Positions 54,427 through 62,178 of a DNA stretch of 64,000 bases are shown one piece after another. Location: positions 186,001 through 250,000 of the forward strand of contig NZ_JBHFEI010000003.1 in assembly GCF_041928815.1 (NCBI RefSeq), read 5' to 3'. The stretch is from JBHFEI01 sp041928815. GTDB lineage: Bacteria > Pseudomonadota > Alphaproteobacteria > Rhizobiales > Rhizobiaceae. The number at the start of each line of letters is the position of its first letter. The stretch's first letter is position 1. Under the pieces are notes generated by a model, which was given only the letters and a program-made list of their open reading frames with translations, was not told the DNA's origin and searched no databases. Position numbers and translations under genes: made by a program.

Positions 54427-54785
54427 CAAGCCTCTTTCGGCCCTTGCCAAAGGTGCGGGCAAAAAAGTTTTCCACCTGTGGAAAGCTTCAAAAAGTCCTT
54501 ACGGGTGAATCATTTAGATTCAAGCCCTGAATCAGTTTGAGAACCGCTGAAAACGTCCTCCACGGCAAAATGCGCGGCAGGGGGATGGCAGCGCGACTCA
54601 GCCATTATACACTGATTTTAAATGATGATTCGGAACGGGTCACGCAAGCTCCAGGCAGGCTCCGCTTGTCAGGATGGTGCCGCTGCCGAGCGTCAGATCG
54701 TCGATTGTTCCGGTGTTTGAGTGGTATTGCGACCGTCGCGCGAAAGCGCGGGGACGGGCATTTTTTGCCGGCTTTGGAGTGGTGC
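54427..54785 (+). promoter_or_regulatory. AT-rich control region of ybjN with GANTC sites and a palindrome
   Basis: No supported gene. TTTCCAC-CT-GTGGAAA at 54469-54484 is a perfect 7-base inverted repeat whose halves resemble weak DnaA boxes. Three GANTC sites follow at 54507, 54517 and 54529, and a fourth at 54627, next to TTTTAAATGATGATTC. GANTC is the target of the cell-cycle methylase CcrM in alphaproteobacteria. Composition is clearly more AT-rich than the flanks, as expected of a promoter region. The ybjN gene begins at 54786. Confidence 0.5.
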
Positions 54786-55286
54786 ATGAGCCTGATGGGA
54801 ATGGACGTGGAGCGTCAGTCGAACCCGGTCGACATGATCGAGTTCGTTGCTGCCAACAATGACTGGTGCTTCGAACGTTCCGGCGAGGACGAGATCGCCA
54901 TGACCGTCGAGGGGCGCTGGACGGACTATCACGTCTCCTTCTCCTGGATGGAGGAGTTCGAGGCGCTGCATCTCGCCTGTGCCTTCGACATCAAGGTTCC
55001 GGAGGCCCGCGTCAACGAGGTCATCCGGCTCCTGTCGCACATCAACGGTCAGGTGCTGATGGGCCATTTCGATCTCTGGCGGCAGGAGGACGTCGTGATC
55101 TTCCGCCAGTCGCTGCTGCTCGCCGGCGGCGCCGAGCCGACCAACCAGCAGGTCGAGGTGCTGCTGTCGAGCGCGCTCGATGCCTGCGAGGCCTATTTCC
55201 AGGCGTTCCAGTTCGTCGTCTGGTCCGGCATGGACGCCGAAGGCGCGGTGAACGTCGCCATGTTCGAAACGGTCGGGCAGGCGTGA
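54786..55286 (+). CDS. YbjN domain-containing protein
   Basis: 166 residues from MSLMGMDVERQSNPVDMIEFV. The fold resembles type III secretion chaperones: DRWC-like FERSGEDEIAMTVEG, YHVSFSWMEEFEALHLAC, and LSHINGQVLMGHFDLWRQEDVVIFRQSLLL. The role in bacteria is unsettled (stress and motility effects are reported for E. coli YbjN). The in-frame upstream part crosses the control region and is rejected. Its stop overlaps the proC start (TGATG), so the two are coupled. Conserved next to proC in rhizobia. Confidence 0.9.
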   Translation: MSLMGMDVERQSNPVDMIEFVAANNDWCFERSGEDEIAMTVEGRWTDYHVSFSWMEEFEALHLACAFDIKVPEARVNEVIRLLSHINGQVLMGHFDLWRQEDVVIFRQSLLLAGGAEPTNQQVEVLLSSALDACEAYFQAFQFVVWSGMDAEGAVNVAMFETVGQA

Positions 55287-56104
55287 TGGCATCAAGGCTT
55301 TCGGGGCCCGTCGTTCTCGTCGGTGCCGGCAACATGGGCGGGGCGATGCTGTCGGGCTGGCTGAAGAGCGGGCTCTCCGGCGCGGACATGCTGGTGATCG
55401 ATCCCGGCCCGCCGCCGGCCATGGCGAAACTGATCGCCGAGAGCGGCGTCGGCCACGCGACGGCCGTGCCGGAGGGCGTGACGGCCGCCGTCCTGTTCCT
55501 CGCCGTGAAGCCGCAGGTGATGGAGGCGGTTCTGCCGCCGCTCGTCCCCTTGGTCGGACCCGGCACCGTCGTGGTATCGGTCGCCGCCGGCAGGACGCTC
55601 GCCTTTCTCGAACGTCACCTCGGTGCTAGCGCCATGGTGCGCGCCATGCCGAACACGCCGGCGATGATCGGGCGCGGCGTCACCGGCGCCTTCGCCAATC
55701 CCTCCGTCACGGAGGAGCAGCGCGACGCCGTCAACGATCTCCTGAAGGTCAGCGGTCCGGTCGAATGGGTCGGCACGGAGGCGGACATCGATGCCGTCAC
55801 CGCCGTCTCCGGCAGCGGCCCTGCCTATGTTTTCTATCTCGTCGAGTGCATGGCGGAGGCCGGCCGCAAGGCCGGTCTTCAGGCGGACCTCGCCATGCGT
55901 CTTGCACGGGAAACTGTCGCCGGGGCTGGTGAACTCCTGCACCAGTCCCGGGACGACGCTTCGCGGCTGCGCCAGAACGTGACCTCGCCCGGGGGCACGA
56001 CGGCGGCGGCGCTTTCGGTCCTGATGGCCGAGGACGGCATGCAGCCCCTGTTCGACAAGGCGATCGCGGCCGCGCGCCAGCGCGCCGAGGACCTGGCCGG
56101 CTGA
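55286..56104 (+). CDS. proC: Pyrroline-5-carboxylate reductase
   Basis: 272 residues, standard length. The NADPH-binding motif is LVGAGNMGGAMLSGW at the N-terminus; AVKPQVM, RAMPNTPAMIGRG, and AVSGSGPAYVFYLVECM near 165-180 are the ProC signature. It makes proline from pyrroline-5-carboxylate. The ATG at 55286 overlaps the ybjN stop. The tRNA-binding protein gene follows 4 bases later, so ybjN-proC-csaA-like form an operon. Confidence 0.97.
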   Translation: MASRLSGPVVLVGAGNMGGAMLSGWLKSGLSGADMLVIDPGPPPAMAKLIAESGVGHATAVPEGVTAAVLFLAVKPQVMEAVLPPLVPLVGPGTVVVSVAAGRTLAFLERHLGASAMVRAMPNTPAMIGRGVTGAFANPSVTEEQRDAVNDLLKVSGPVEWVGTEADIDAVTAVSGSGPAYVFYLVECMAEAGRKAGLQADLAMRLARETVAGAGELLHQSRDDASRLRQNVTSPGGTTAAALSVLMAEDGMQPLFDKAIAAARQRAEDLAG

Positions 56105-56108
56105 GACC

Positions 56109-56450
56109 ATGGCGGACACCATCACCTATGCCGATTTCGAACGGGTCGACATTCGCGTCGGCACCATCCTCGAGGTCCTCGACTTTCCCGAGGCCCGCAA
56201 GCCCGCCTACAAGCTGGTGATCGATTTCGGCCCCGAGATCGGCACGCGCAGGTCCTCGGCCCAGATCACAGGCCACTATGCCGCCGCCGACCTCGTCGGG
56301 CGGCAGGTGCTCGGCGTCGTCAACTTTCCGCCGCGCCAGATCGGGCCCTTCCGTTCGGAGGTGCTGACGCTCGGCCTCGCCGATGCGACGGGCGAGGTCG
56401 TCCTCGTTTCGCCCGAGCGGAACGTGCCGAACGGGAAGAAGCTGTTCTGA
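56109..56450 (+). CDS. CsaA-like tRNA-binding domain protein
   Basis: 113 residues consisting of one OB-fold EMAP/tRNA-binding domain: DFERVDIRVGTILEVLDFPEARKPAYKLVIDFG and QVLGVVNFPPRQIGPFRSEVLTLG. CsaA of Bacillus binds tRNA and has chaperone activity; the same may hold here. It is the last gene of the ybjN-proC operon and converges on the sensor kinase gene 24 bases away. Confidence 0.93.
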   Translation: MADTITYADFERVDIRVGTILEVLDFPEARKPAYKLVIDFGPEIGTRRSSAQITGHYAAADLVGRQVLGVVNFPPRQIGPFRSEVLTLGLADATGEVVLVSPERNVPNGKKLF

Positions 56451-56474
56451 TCCTGAAAATCCGTCACTTCCGAT

Positions 56475-57854
56475 TCAGGCCGGCACGCGGATGACCGCGC
56501 GCAGGCCGCCGAGCGGACTGTCGGCGAGCGTGACATCGCCGCCATGGCTGCGGGCGATGTCGCGGGCGATGGACAGGCCGAGGCCTGTCCCCGAACTGTC
56601 GAGATTGCGTGCCTCGTCGAGGCGGAAAAAGGGCTTGAACACGTCGTCGCGATTGTCCGCCGGAATGCCCGGCCCATCGTCGTCGATGGTGACCGTCAGC
56701 CATTTGGCGCCGTGGCGCGCATCGATGCGCACGGTGCGCGCATAGCGAAGCGCGTTGGAGACGATGTTGGTGACGAGGCGTGTGAAGGCGTTCGGCCGCA
56801 CGAGAATGGCGTCCGACCCTTCCATCGCCACGCTCAGCACCTTTCCGGCGAGGTCCGCTTCCGCTTCGAAGCGCGCCAGCAGCTCCGTCAGCCGGAGCTG
56901 ACCGACATCCTCCTCGGCCGCGCCCCTGGCGAAGGCGAGATAGCCTTCCAGCATCGCCTGCATGTCGTCGACGTCCTGGTTGAGGCCGTCGAGGTCCGGA
57001 TGGTCGCCGGCGAGCGCGAGCTGCAGCTTGAAGCGCGTCAGGATGGTGCGCAGGTCGTGGCTGACGCCGCTCAGCATCGCGGTGCGCTGCTCGATCTGGC
57101 GCTCGATGCGTTCGCGCATCTTGATGAAGGCGAAGCCGGCCCGCCTGATCTCCACGGCGCCGCGCGGCGAGAAGTCCTCCATCTTCTGCCCCTTGCCGAA
57201 CCGTTCGGCGGCCTCCGCCAAGGCGACGATCGGACGGATCTGGCCGCGCAGGAAGAGGATGGCGATGGTGAGCAGCACCAGGGACGCCCCGACCATCCAG
57301 GCGAGGAAGATATGGGTGTTCGACGCGTAGGTCTGGCTGCGCCGCGCATAGATGCGCAGGATCTCGCCGCCTTCGAGCCGTATGCGGATCTCGACGATCT
57401 TCGAGTTGCCGACCGTGTCGATCCAGTAGGGCAGGCGGATCTGACGCGAGATCTGGTCGGAAAGCGTCTCGTCGAGAATGTCGAAGAAGGGCTTCGGCCG
57501 GGGTGCCGGCAGCTCGCCCGCGGGGTCGACCGAGATGTTGAGGTTCAGCCGCTCGCTGGCGATGCGGCTGATGGCGGAATGGTCGCTTCCCTCCGGCTCG
57601 CGCGCGATCAGGTCGATCAGGGCTGCGATGTCGCTGGTGACGGCGGCCGACAGCCGCTCGGTCACCATCTGCCAGTGCCGCTCCATGAAGACGAAGGCGA
57701 CGACGGATTGCAGCAGGACCATGGGGATGATGACGATCAGCAGCGAGCGGGCATAAAGGCCGATCGGCAGGTGGCGGCGCAGAAACCGCCCGGCGCGCCG
57801 GCGCGCCTCGCCGCCGAACATCCTGCCGATCACGCCGCCCCCGATCAGCGCCAT
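56475..57854 (-). CDS. EnvZ-like sensor histidine kinase
   Basis: 459 residues from MALIGGGVIGRMFGGEA. Helix 1 near 35-55 (SLLIVIIPMVLLQSVVAFVF), a periplasmic domain of about 130 residues, helix 2 near 180-200, HAMP, then the dimerisation/phosphorylation helix SGVSHDLRTILTRFKLQLAL with the phosphorylated His. N box RLVTNIVSNALRYA, G1 DDDGPGIP and G2 GLGLSIARDI are intact, so the kinase is active. It follows the response regulator gene by 2 bases. The signal is unknown; envelope sensing is likely from the EnvZ/OmpR type. Confidence 0.95.
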   Translation of the reverse strand: MALIGGGVIGRMFGGEARRRAGRFLRRHLPIGLYARSLLIVIIPMVLLQSVVAFVFMERHWQMVTERLSAAVTSDIAALIDLIAREPEGSDHSAISRIASERLNLNISVDPAGELPAPRPKPFFDILDETLSDQISRQIRLPYWIDTVGNSKIVEIRIRLEGGEILRIYARRSQTYASNTHIFLAWMVGASLVLLTIAILFLRGQIRPIVALAEAAERFGKGQKMEDFSPRGAVEIRRAGFAFIKMRERIERQIEQRTAMLSGVSHDLRTILTRFKLQLALAGDHPDLDGLNQDVDDMQAMLEGYLAFARGAAEEDVGQLRLTELLARFEAEADLAGKVLSVAMEGSDAILVRPNAFTRLVTNIVSNALRYARTVRIDARHGAKWLTVTIDDDGPGIPADNRDDVFKPFFRLDEARNLDSSGTGLGLSIARDIARSHGGDVTLADSPLGGLRAVIRVPA

Positions 57855-57856
57855 GG

Positions 57857-58558
57857 TCAGTCGACGCTCAGCCGGTAGCCGATGCCCCGCACCGTCTGCA
57901 GGAAGACGGGATTGGAGGGATCGTCCTCGATCTTGCGCCTCAGCCGGTTGATCTGCACGTCGATGGTCCGCTCGCCGACGTCGACATCGTCGGCGACGAG
58001 TTCGTGGCGGGCGATCGTCTCGCCGGCGCGCTGCGAGAACATCATCATGATGTCCTGCTCGCGATCGGTAAGGCGGATGTGGTCGGCGCCGCGCCGCAGC
58101 TCCCGCTTGACGACGGAGAAGGTGTAGGGGCCGAAGATCACCTGGTCGACCTTCGGTTGCTGCTGCTGCGCGTTGCGGCGCAGGATGTTGTTGATCCTGA
58201 GCACGAGTTCGCGCGGGTCGAAGGGCTTGGCGACATAGTCGTCCGCGCCCGATTCGAGCCCCTCGATGCGCGCCTCCTGCTCGGCGCGCGCGGTGAGCAG
58301 GATGATCGGCACGGATTTGCCGCCGCGCAGGCTGCGGGTCAGCGACATGCCGTTCTCGCCCGGCATCATCACGTCGACGATCAGGAGATCGAAATCCAGA
58401 CCCTCCAGCTTGCGGCGCGCTTCCGCCGCGTCCGCCGCCGAGGTCACGCGAAACCCCTTTTCGGCGAGGTAGCGGTTCAGGAGGTCGCGGATGCGGCGGT
58501 CGTCGTCGACGATCAGAAGATGGGCCGCGTCGTCGGCCATGGGAACGGTCTTGCTCAT
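57857..58558 (-). CDS. OmpR family response regulator
   Basis: 233 residues. The receiver domain has the acidic cluster LLIVDDDRRIRD, phospho-acceptor Asp in LLIVDVMMPGENGM near 62, and the Lys in AKPFDP. The C-terminal winged helix is typical of OmpR (DREQDIMMMF, ERTIDVQINRLRRKIEDDPSNPVFLQTVRGIGYRL). It overlaps the MarR gene end by 4 bases and is followed by its kinase. Operon marR-regulator-kinase. The target genes cannot be read from here. Confidence 0.96.
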   Translation of the reverse strand: MSKTVPMADDAAHLLIVDDDRRIRDLLNRYLAEKGFRVTSAADAAEARRKLEGLDFDLLIVDVMMPGENGMSLTRSLRGGKSVPIILLTARAEQEARIEGLESGADDYVAKPFDPRELVLRINNILRRNAQQQQPKVDQVIFGPYTFSVVKRELRRGADHIRLTDREQDIMMMFSQRAGETIARHELVADDVDVGERTIDVQINRLRRKIEDDPSNPVFLQTVRGIGYRLSVD

Positions 58559-59055
58559 CGGGCGTCGGGCCTCCTCCGCTCTGCCTCGTCCTGCGGATTG
58601 CGCATGCTTTCCAGGAAACGCTTGACCGTGTCGCGCATCTGCGGACCCGTGGCCGCCAATGCGCGCGCGATGCGGCGCGATTGCGGCTCGGCAAGCGCGC
58701 GGGCGAGCGCCTTGCCCTTGTCCGTGGTGAAGAGCTGGCGCTGGCGGCGGTCCTCAGGCCCCGCGACCTGCCGGATATAGTCGGAATCGATCAGCTGCTT
58801 CAGCACCCGCGCCAGGCTCTGCTTGGTGATCTTCAGCGTCTCCAGCAGGTCGGCCACCGTCATGCCCGGCTCCCGGTCGACGAAATGGACGACCCGGTGA
58901 TGGGCGCGGCCGAAGCCGCGCGTCTCCAGGATGGCGTCCGGATCGGATGTGAAGTCGCGATAGGCGAAGAAAAACAGTTCGATGATCTCGAAATCGATCG
59001 GATCACCGGCAGGCGGCGTCTTTCCGCCCTCCACGTCGCTTCCCTCACGCTTCAC
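58555..59055 (-). CDS. MarR family regulator, first gene of the two-component operon
   Basis: 166 residues if started at GTG 59055 (VKREGSDVEGG), which has AAAGGA 7 bases upstream; the longer frame to 59178 runs through an operator-like repeat and is rejected. The winged helix is MTVADLLETLKITKQSLARVLKQLIDSDYI with wing GPEDRRQRQLF. It likely represses its own operon through the perfect inverted repeat at 59103-59125, 48-70 bases upstream of the start. Coupling to the response regulator gene (ATGA overlap) suggests joint control of the two-component system. Confidence 0.88.
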   Translation of the reverse strand: MKREGSDVEGGKTPPAGDPIDFEIIELFFFAYRDFTSDPDAILETRGFGRAHHRVVHFVDREPGMTVADLLETLKITKQSLARVLKQLIDSDYIRQVAGPEDRRQRQLFTTDKGKALARALAEPQSRRIARALAATGPQMRDTVKRFLESMRNPQDEAERRRPDAR

Positions 59056-59102
59056 GCACTCGTCCTTTCCACCAAACTGCCGCGGGCGACACAAACGAAA
59101 AG

Positions 59103-59125
59103 ATATGTCAGCTTTATTGACATAT
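59103..59125. promoter_or_regulatory. Perfect inverted repeat, candidate MarR operator
   Basis: ATATGTCA (59103-59110) and TGACATAT (59118-59125) form a perfect 8-base inverted repeat with a 7-base spacer, in the divergent region between the marR operon and ilvE. TTGACA at 59117-59122 followed 17 bases later by TAGCGT could be a plus-strand promoter for ilvE, which the bound repressor would block. Size and spacing fit a MarR dimer site. Confidence 0.6.
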
Positions 59126-59303
59126 TTTGTCGCGATTGATAGCGTCGCGACCCGAAAAAGCCCGATATTCGGCGTCACTGCAAAATAGGCGGTCGCGACC
59201 TTTCCGCCAATGCGCGATTGCGAAAATGGCGCGGGCAGCGATCGCGACGCTGGTGCGCGGACGCCGGATGAACAGGGCGCAACGACGCCGGAGGAGCATA
59301 AGG

Positions 59304-60194
59304 ATGGCGAGCATTCCCTTCGATCAACTGGATGGCGAGATCTGGTTCAACGGCGCCTTCGTGCCGTGGAAGGACGCGAAGATCCATGTGCTGACCCATG
59401 GGCTGCATTATGCGAGCGCCGTGTTCGAGGGCGAGCGCGCCTATGGCGGGCGGATCTTCAAGCTGACCGAGCACAATCGCCGCCTGCACGCCTCCGCCGA
59501 GATCCTCGGCTTCACCATCCCCTACAGCGTCGAGGCGCTCGACGCGGCGAGCATCGAGCTCCTGCGGCGCCAGGGCTTCTCAGAGGCCTATGTCCGCCCG
59601 ATCGCCTGGCGCGGCAGCGAGATGATGGGGGTTTCCGCCCAGCACAACCGCATCAACGTCGCCATCGCCATCTGGCAGTGGGGCAGCTACTTCAACCCGG
59701 CAGAGAAGCTGAAGGGTATCCGCCTCGACATCGCCGAGTATCGCCGTCCGGACCCGCGCACGGCACCCTGCGCCTCGAAGGCGGCCGGCCTCTACATGAT
59801 CTGCACCATCTCCAAGCATGCGGCGGAAGCCAAGGGCTATGCGGACGCGATGATGCTCGACTATCGCGGTCTTGTCGCCGAGGCGACGGGCGCCAACATC
59901 TTCTTCGTCAGGGACGGCGTGCTGCACACGCCGGTGCCGGACTGCTTCCTCAACGGCCTGACGCGGCAGACGGTGATCGAACTTGCCCGCCGCCGCGGCA
60001 TCGAGGTCGTCGAGCGCGCCATCACGCCGGAGGAACTGCCGTCCTTCTCCGAATGCTTCCTGACCGGCTCGGCCGCCGAGGTGACGCCGGTGTCGGAGAT
60101 CGGCCCCTATCGCTTCACGCCGGCGACGATCAGCGAGACGCTGATGAACGACTATATGAAGGAAGTCCATCCGGTCGCAGCCGCCGCCGAGTGA
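59304..60194 (+). CDS. ilvE: Branched-chain amino acid aminotransferase
   Basis: 296 residues from MASIPFDQLDGEIWFNGAFVPW; GGAGGAG precedes the ATG. Fold type IV PLP enzyme: THGLHYASAVFEGERAYGG, RRPDPRTAPCASKAAGLYM with the PLP-binding Lys in SKAAGLY, GLVAEATGANIFFV, and FLTGSAAEVTPVSEIG. It exchanges amino groups between glutamate and valine, leucine or isoleucine. The preceding in-frame sequence is basic and non-conserved. Possibly controlled by the adjacent MarR site; followed 35 bases later by an MBL hydrolase. Confidence 0.95.
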   Translation: MASIPFDQLDGEIWFNGAFVPWKDAKIHVLTHGLHYASAVFEGERAYGGRIFKLTEHNRRLHASAEILGFTIPYSVEALDAASIELLRRQGFSEAYVRPIAWRGSEMMGVSAQHNRINVAIAIWQWGSYFNPAEKLKGIRLDIAEYRRPDPRTAPCASKAAGLYMICTISKHAAEAKGYADAMMLDYRGLVAEATGANIFFVRDGVLHTPVPDCFLNGLTRQTVIELARRRGIEVVERAITPEELPSFSECFLTGSAAEVTPVSEIGPYRFTPATISETLMNDYMKEVHPVAAAAE

Positions 60195-60229
60195 TCCCCT
60201 CATCCCCGAGGCTTATTGAGGAACAGGGC

Positions 60230-60871
60230 ATGCTGCAGGCTGGAATCATACCGGTGACCCATTTCCAGCAGAACTGCACCGTTCTGTTCGATTCGGAGAC
60301 GCGGGAGGGCGTGGTCGTCGATCCCGGCGGCGATGTCGAGGTCATCCTGCAGACCGTGCGCGAGAATGGCATCGCCGTGCAGGCGATCTGGATCACCCAT
60401 GGCCATATCGACCATGCCGGGGGCGCCAAGGAACTGAAGGATGCGCTCGGCGTCGAGATCGTCGGGCCGCACCGGGACGACCTGCCGCTGCTGGAACGGC
60501 TCGAAGCGCAGGCGGAGCGCTTCGGCCTGGCGATGACGGTGCAGAATGTCGTGCCCGACCGCTGGCTGGAGGAGGGCGACACGGTCGGCTTCGGCGATCA
60601 TGTGTTCGAGGTGCTGCATTGCCCGGGCCATGCGCCCGGCCATGTCGTCTATTACCATCGTGCCCAGGGTTTCGCCCATGTCGGCGACGTCCTGTTCCAC
60701 GGCTCCATCGGCCGCACCGACCTTCCGGGCGGCAACCATCACCAGTTGCTCGATTCGATCCGGGACAAGATCCTGCCGCTCGGCGACACGGTCGGCTTCA
60801 TCTGCGGGCATGGCCCCGGCGGCCAGATCGGCGAGGAACGGCGCACCAACCCCTACCTGCGCGGGCTTTGA
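60230..60871 (+). CDS. MBL-fold hydrolase, glyoxalase II-like (YcbL type)
   Basis: 213 residues from MLQAGIIPVTHFQQNCTVLF. The zinc motif ITHGHIDHAGG is near residue 57, then HCPGHAPGH, GDVLFHGSIGRTDLPGG and FICGHGPGG, giving the full set of ligands for two metals. YcbL-type enzymes hydrolyse S-lactoylglutathione or other thioesters; the exact substrate is not readable. It lies 35 bases after ilvE, probably in the same transcript. Confidence 0.93.
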   Translation: MLQAGIIPVTHFQQNCTVLFDSETREGVVVDPGGDVEVILQTVRENGIAVQAIWITHGHIDHAGGAKELKDALGVEIVGPHRDDLPLLERLEAQAERFGLAMTVQNVVPDRWLEEGDTVGFGDHVFEVLHCPGHAPGHVVYYHRAQGFAHVGDVLFHGSIGRTDLPGGNHHQLLDSIRDKILPLGDTVGFICGHGPGGQIGEERRTNPYLRGL

Positions 60872-60890
60872 GGGCGATTACGCCCGATCC

Positions 60891-60960
60891 TAGAGCGTGT
60901 CTCGCGAAGGTGTGCAGCGGTTTTGCGAAAAGACACGCGTAAAAACAAAAACCTCAAGGG
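60891..60960. repeat. Rhizobial interspersed palindromic element
   Basis: GCGTGTCT (60895-60902) and AGACACGC (60931-60938) are perfect inverted repeats around GTGTGCAGCGGTTTTGCG, followed by AAAAACAAAAACCT. I recall close variants of this block (CGCAAAAGTGTGCAGCGG ... AAAACAAAGACCTAAAG) from intergenic regions across Mesorhizobium and Rhizobium. It is probably a small non-coding repeat, not a gene; it may also help end the MBL transcript. The family name is uncertain. Confidence 0.65.
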
Positions 60961-61274
60961 TAAGAGCGAATCTGAAAGAGCGCGATACGCTTTGGGGCGG
61001 TCGCGGTTTTTCCGAGTTCGCTGCTACGCCTCGGGTCTCGGCTTTCACGCAAGCCCTCCCGTAAGACCGCGGCGCCCTTCAATAAGCGATGCTTGAGGGA
61101 TCGCGGGTCTGCGCACGCCGATGATCCATCCTCACTCGGCGACATCGAGTGGGGCAGGGCACCTTGACCGTTCCCGACATCCTCGAACCCTTGCCCGGGC
61201 CGGTTTGGCGTCTTCTCGCGCGATGTCTCGTGCGTGCTTTTCGGCGTCAAGCCCCGGCAACCGGTTCCCGACAT
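60961..61274. other. Gene-free stretch between repeat and BA14K terminator
   Basis: Part of a 454-base gap (60872-61325). Short frames cross it but none has a recognisable family or ribosome site. It could be extended repeat-derived DNA. I see no promoter that I can defend. Confidence 0.4.
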
Positions 61275-61304
61275 GAAAAAGGGCACGCCATGGCGTGCCC
61301 TTTC
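61275..61304 (-). terminator. Rho-independent terminator of the BA14K gene
   Basis: AAAGGGCACGCCA (61278-61290) and TGGCGTGCCCTTT (61291-61303) form a perfect 26-base palindrome. On the minus strand it is followed by a T run (plus-strand AAAAA at 61276-61280). It lies 22 bases after the BA14K stop. The TTT on the other side could let it act in both directions. Confidence 0.85.
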
Positions 61305-61325
61305 CCACGACAGGATCGCGGCGGT

Positions 61326-61763
61326 TCAGCCGGCGGTGCAGAAATAGGCGCGGCCGTCATAGCCGCGGAAGGTGCCGGTGCGCGGATTGAAGGACCGGTA
61401 GCGGTCGGCGCAATAATTGTACCATTCGCGCGTCCAGGGCTCGAGCGTGCCGTAGGTTTCGACCACGACCCGGCGCGGCGGCGGGCGGCGATAGACCGGC
61501 GCCGGCTCGTAGTATTCGGGCTCGGGATCGACATAGACTCGCTCGGTATAGACCCGCTCGCGCGGCTGCGACGCGATGGCGCCGCCGATGATCACGCCGG
61601 TCGCAAGACCGAGGGCGCCGAGCGCCACCGCATCGCCGCCACCGTGGTGGCGATGGATGCGGCGCGGGCGATAGCGGTCGTCGGCATGGACGACCGAAAG
61701 CGTGGGAAGAACCGTCGCCGTCGCCAGCGCCGACAGAACGACCGCCTTGATGAACTTGTTCAT
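61326..61763 (-). CDS. BA14K family protein
   Basis: 145 residues from MNKFIKAVVLSALATATVLPTLSVVHA, a signal peptide. A His/Arg-rich segment (RYRPRRIHRHHGGGDA), a glycine-rich hydrophobic helix (ALGALGLATGVIIGGAIA), a Tyr/Pro/Glu-rich linker and the BA14K domain (WYNYCADRYRSFNPRTGTF ... YFCTAG) follow. The family was named for a 14-kDa immunoreactive Brucella protein with lectin-like activity; it is confined to Hyphomicrobiales and their relatives. Probably an envelope protein held by the glycine-rich helix. Its own terminator follows. Confidence 0.92.
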   Translation of the reverse strand: MNKFIKAVVLSALATATVLPTLSVVHADDRYRPRRIHRHHGGGDAVALGALGLATGVIIGGAIASQPRERVYTERVYVDPEPEYYEPAPVYRRPPPRRVVVETYGTLEPWTREWYNYCADRYRSFNPRTGTFRGYDGRAYFCTAG

Positions 61764-61852
61764 GGCTCCAAATCCTGTGCATGGCCCGGTGGAATTGCCG
61801 GGCATCATGATGGCGGACCGTAGCGTGCATTGACTGAATGCAGCCTGAACGA

Positions 61853-61950
61853 CGAAGCCCGACGATTGCCGGGCTTCGACGGGACGTCTGAGGCAAGCTC
61901 CTCGCGCTGTGCGGCGTCATGCGGTCGTGCCGCATGCGCTGACGCGAGGA
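61853..61950 (-). terminator. Two strong hairpins after the cold shock gene
   Basis: CGAAGCCCG (61853-61861)/CGGGCTTCG (61870-61878) is a perfect 9-base stem. TCCTCGCG (61899-61906)/CGCGAGGA (61943-61950) encloses a second stem ATGCGG/CCGCAT (61919-61924/61930-61935). Both lie just beyond the csp stop on its strand. Neither has a T tract, so they may stabilise the 3' end of the mRNA as much as end it. Confidence 0.45.
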
Positions 61951-61962
61951 AGCAGGGCGATC

Positions 61963-62178
61963 TCAGCCGGAAACGTGAAGGTTGACCGCTTTCGGACCCT
62001 TGCCGCGACGATCCGGCTCGGTATCGAAGCTGACCTTCTGGTTCTCGGAGAGACCCGTCAGGCCGGAGGCTTGGACGGCCGATATATGGACGAAAATATC
62101 AGCACCGCCATTGTCGGGCTTAATGAAGCCAAACCCCTTTTCAGTATTGAAGAATTTCACGGTACCAGTTTCGGCCAT
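61963..62178 (-). CDS. Cold shock protein (CspA family)
   Basis: 71 residues: MAETGTVKFFNTEKGFGFIKPD, with the RNA-binding motifs KGFGFI and IFVHISAVQ. A single-domain OB-fold RNA chaperone. AAGGA precedes the ATG. The gene-free DNA upstream (about 615 bases to the next gene) leaves room for the long 5' leader that controls many csp mRNAs. It cannot be told from sequence whether it is cold-induced or constitutive. No partner gene. Confidence 0.96.
   Translation of the reverse strand: MAETGTVKFFNTEKGFGFIKPDNGGADIFVHISAVQASGLTGLSENQKVSFDTEPDRRGKGPKAVNLHVSG

Noticed and set aside
54469..54533. Replication origin
   Set aside because: Only two weak, back-to-back DnaA-like halves are present, with no array of boxes, and no dnaA, hemE, parA or repABC gene is nearby.
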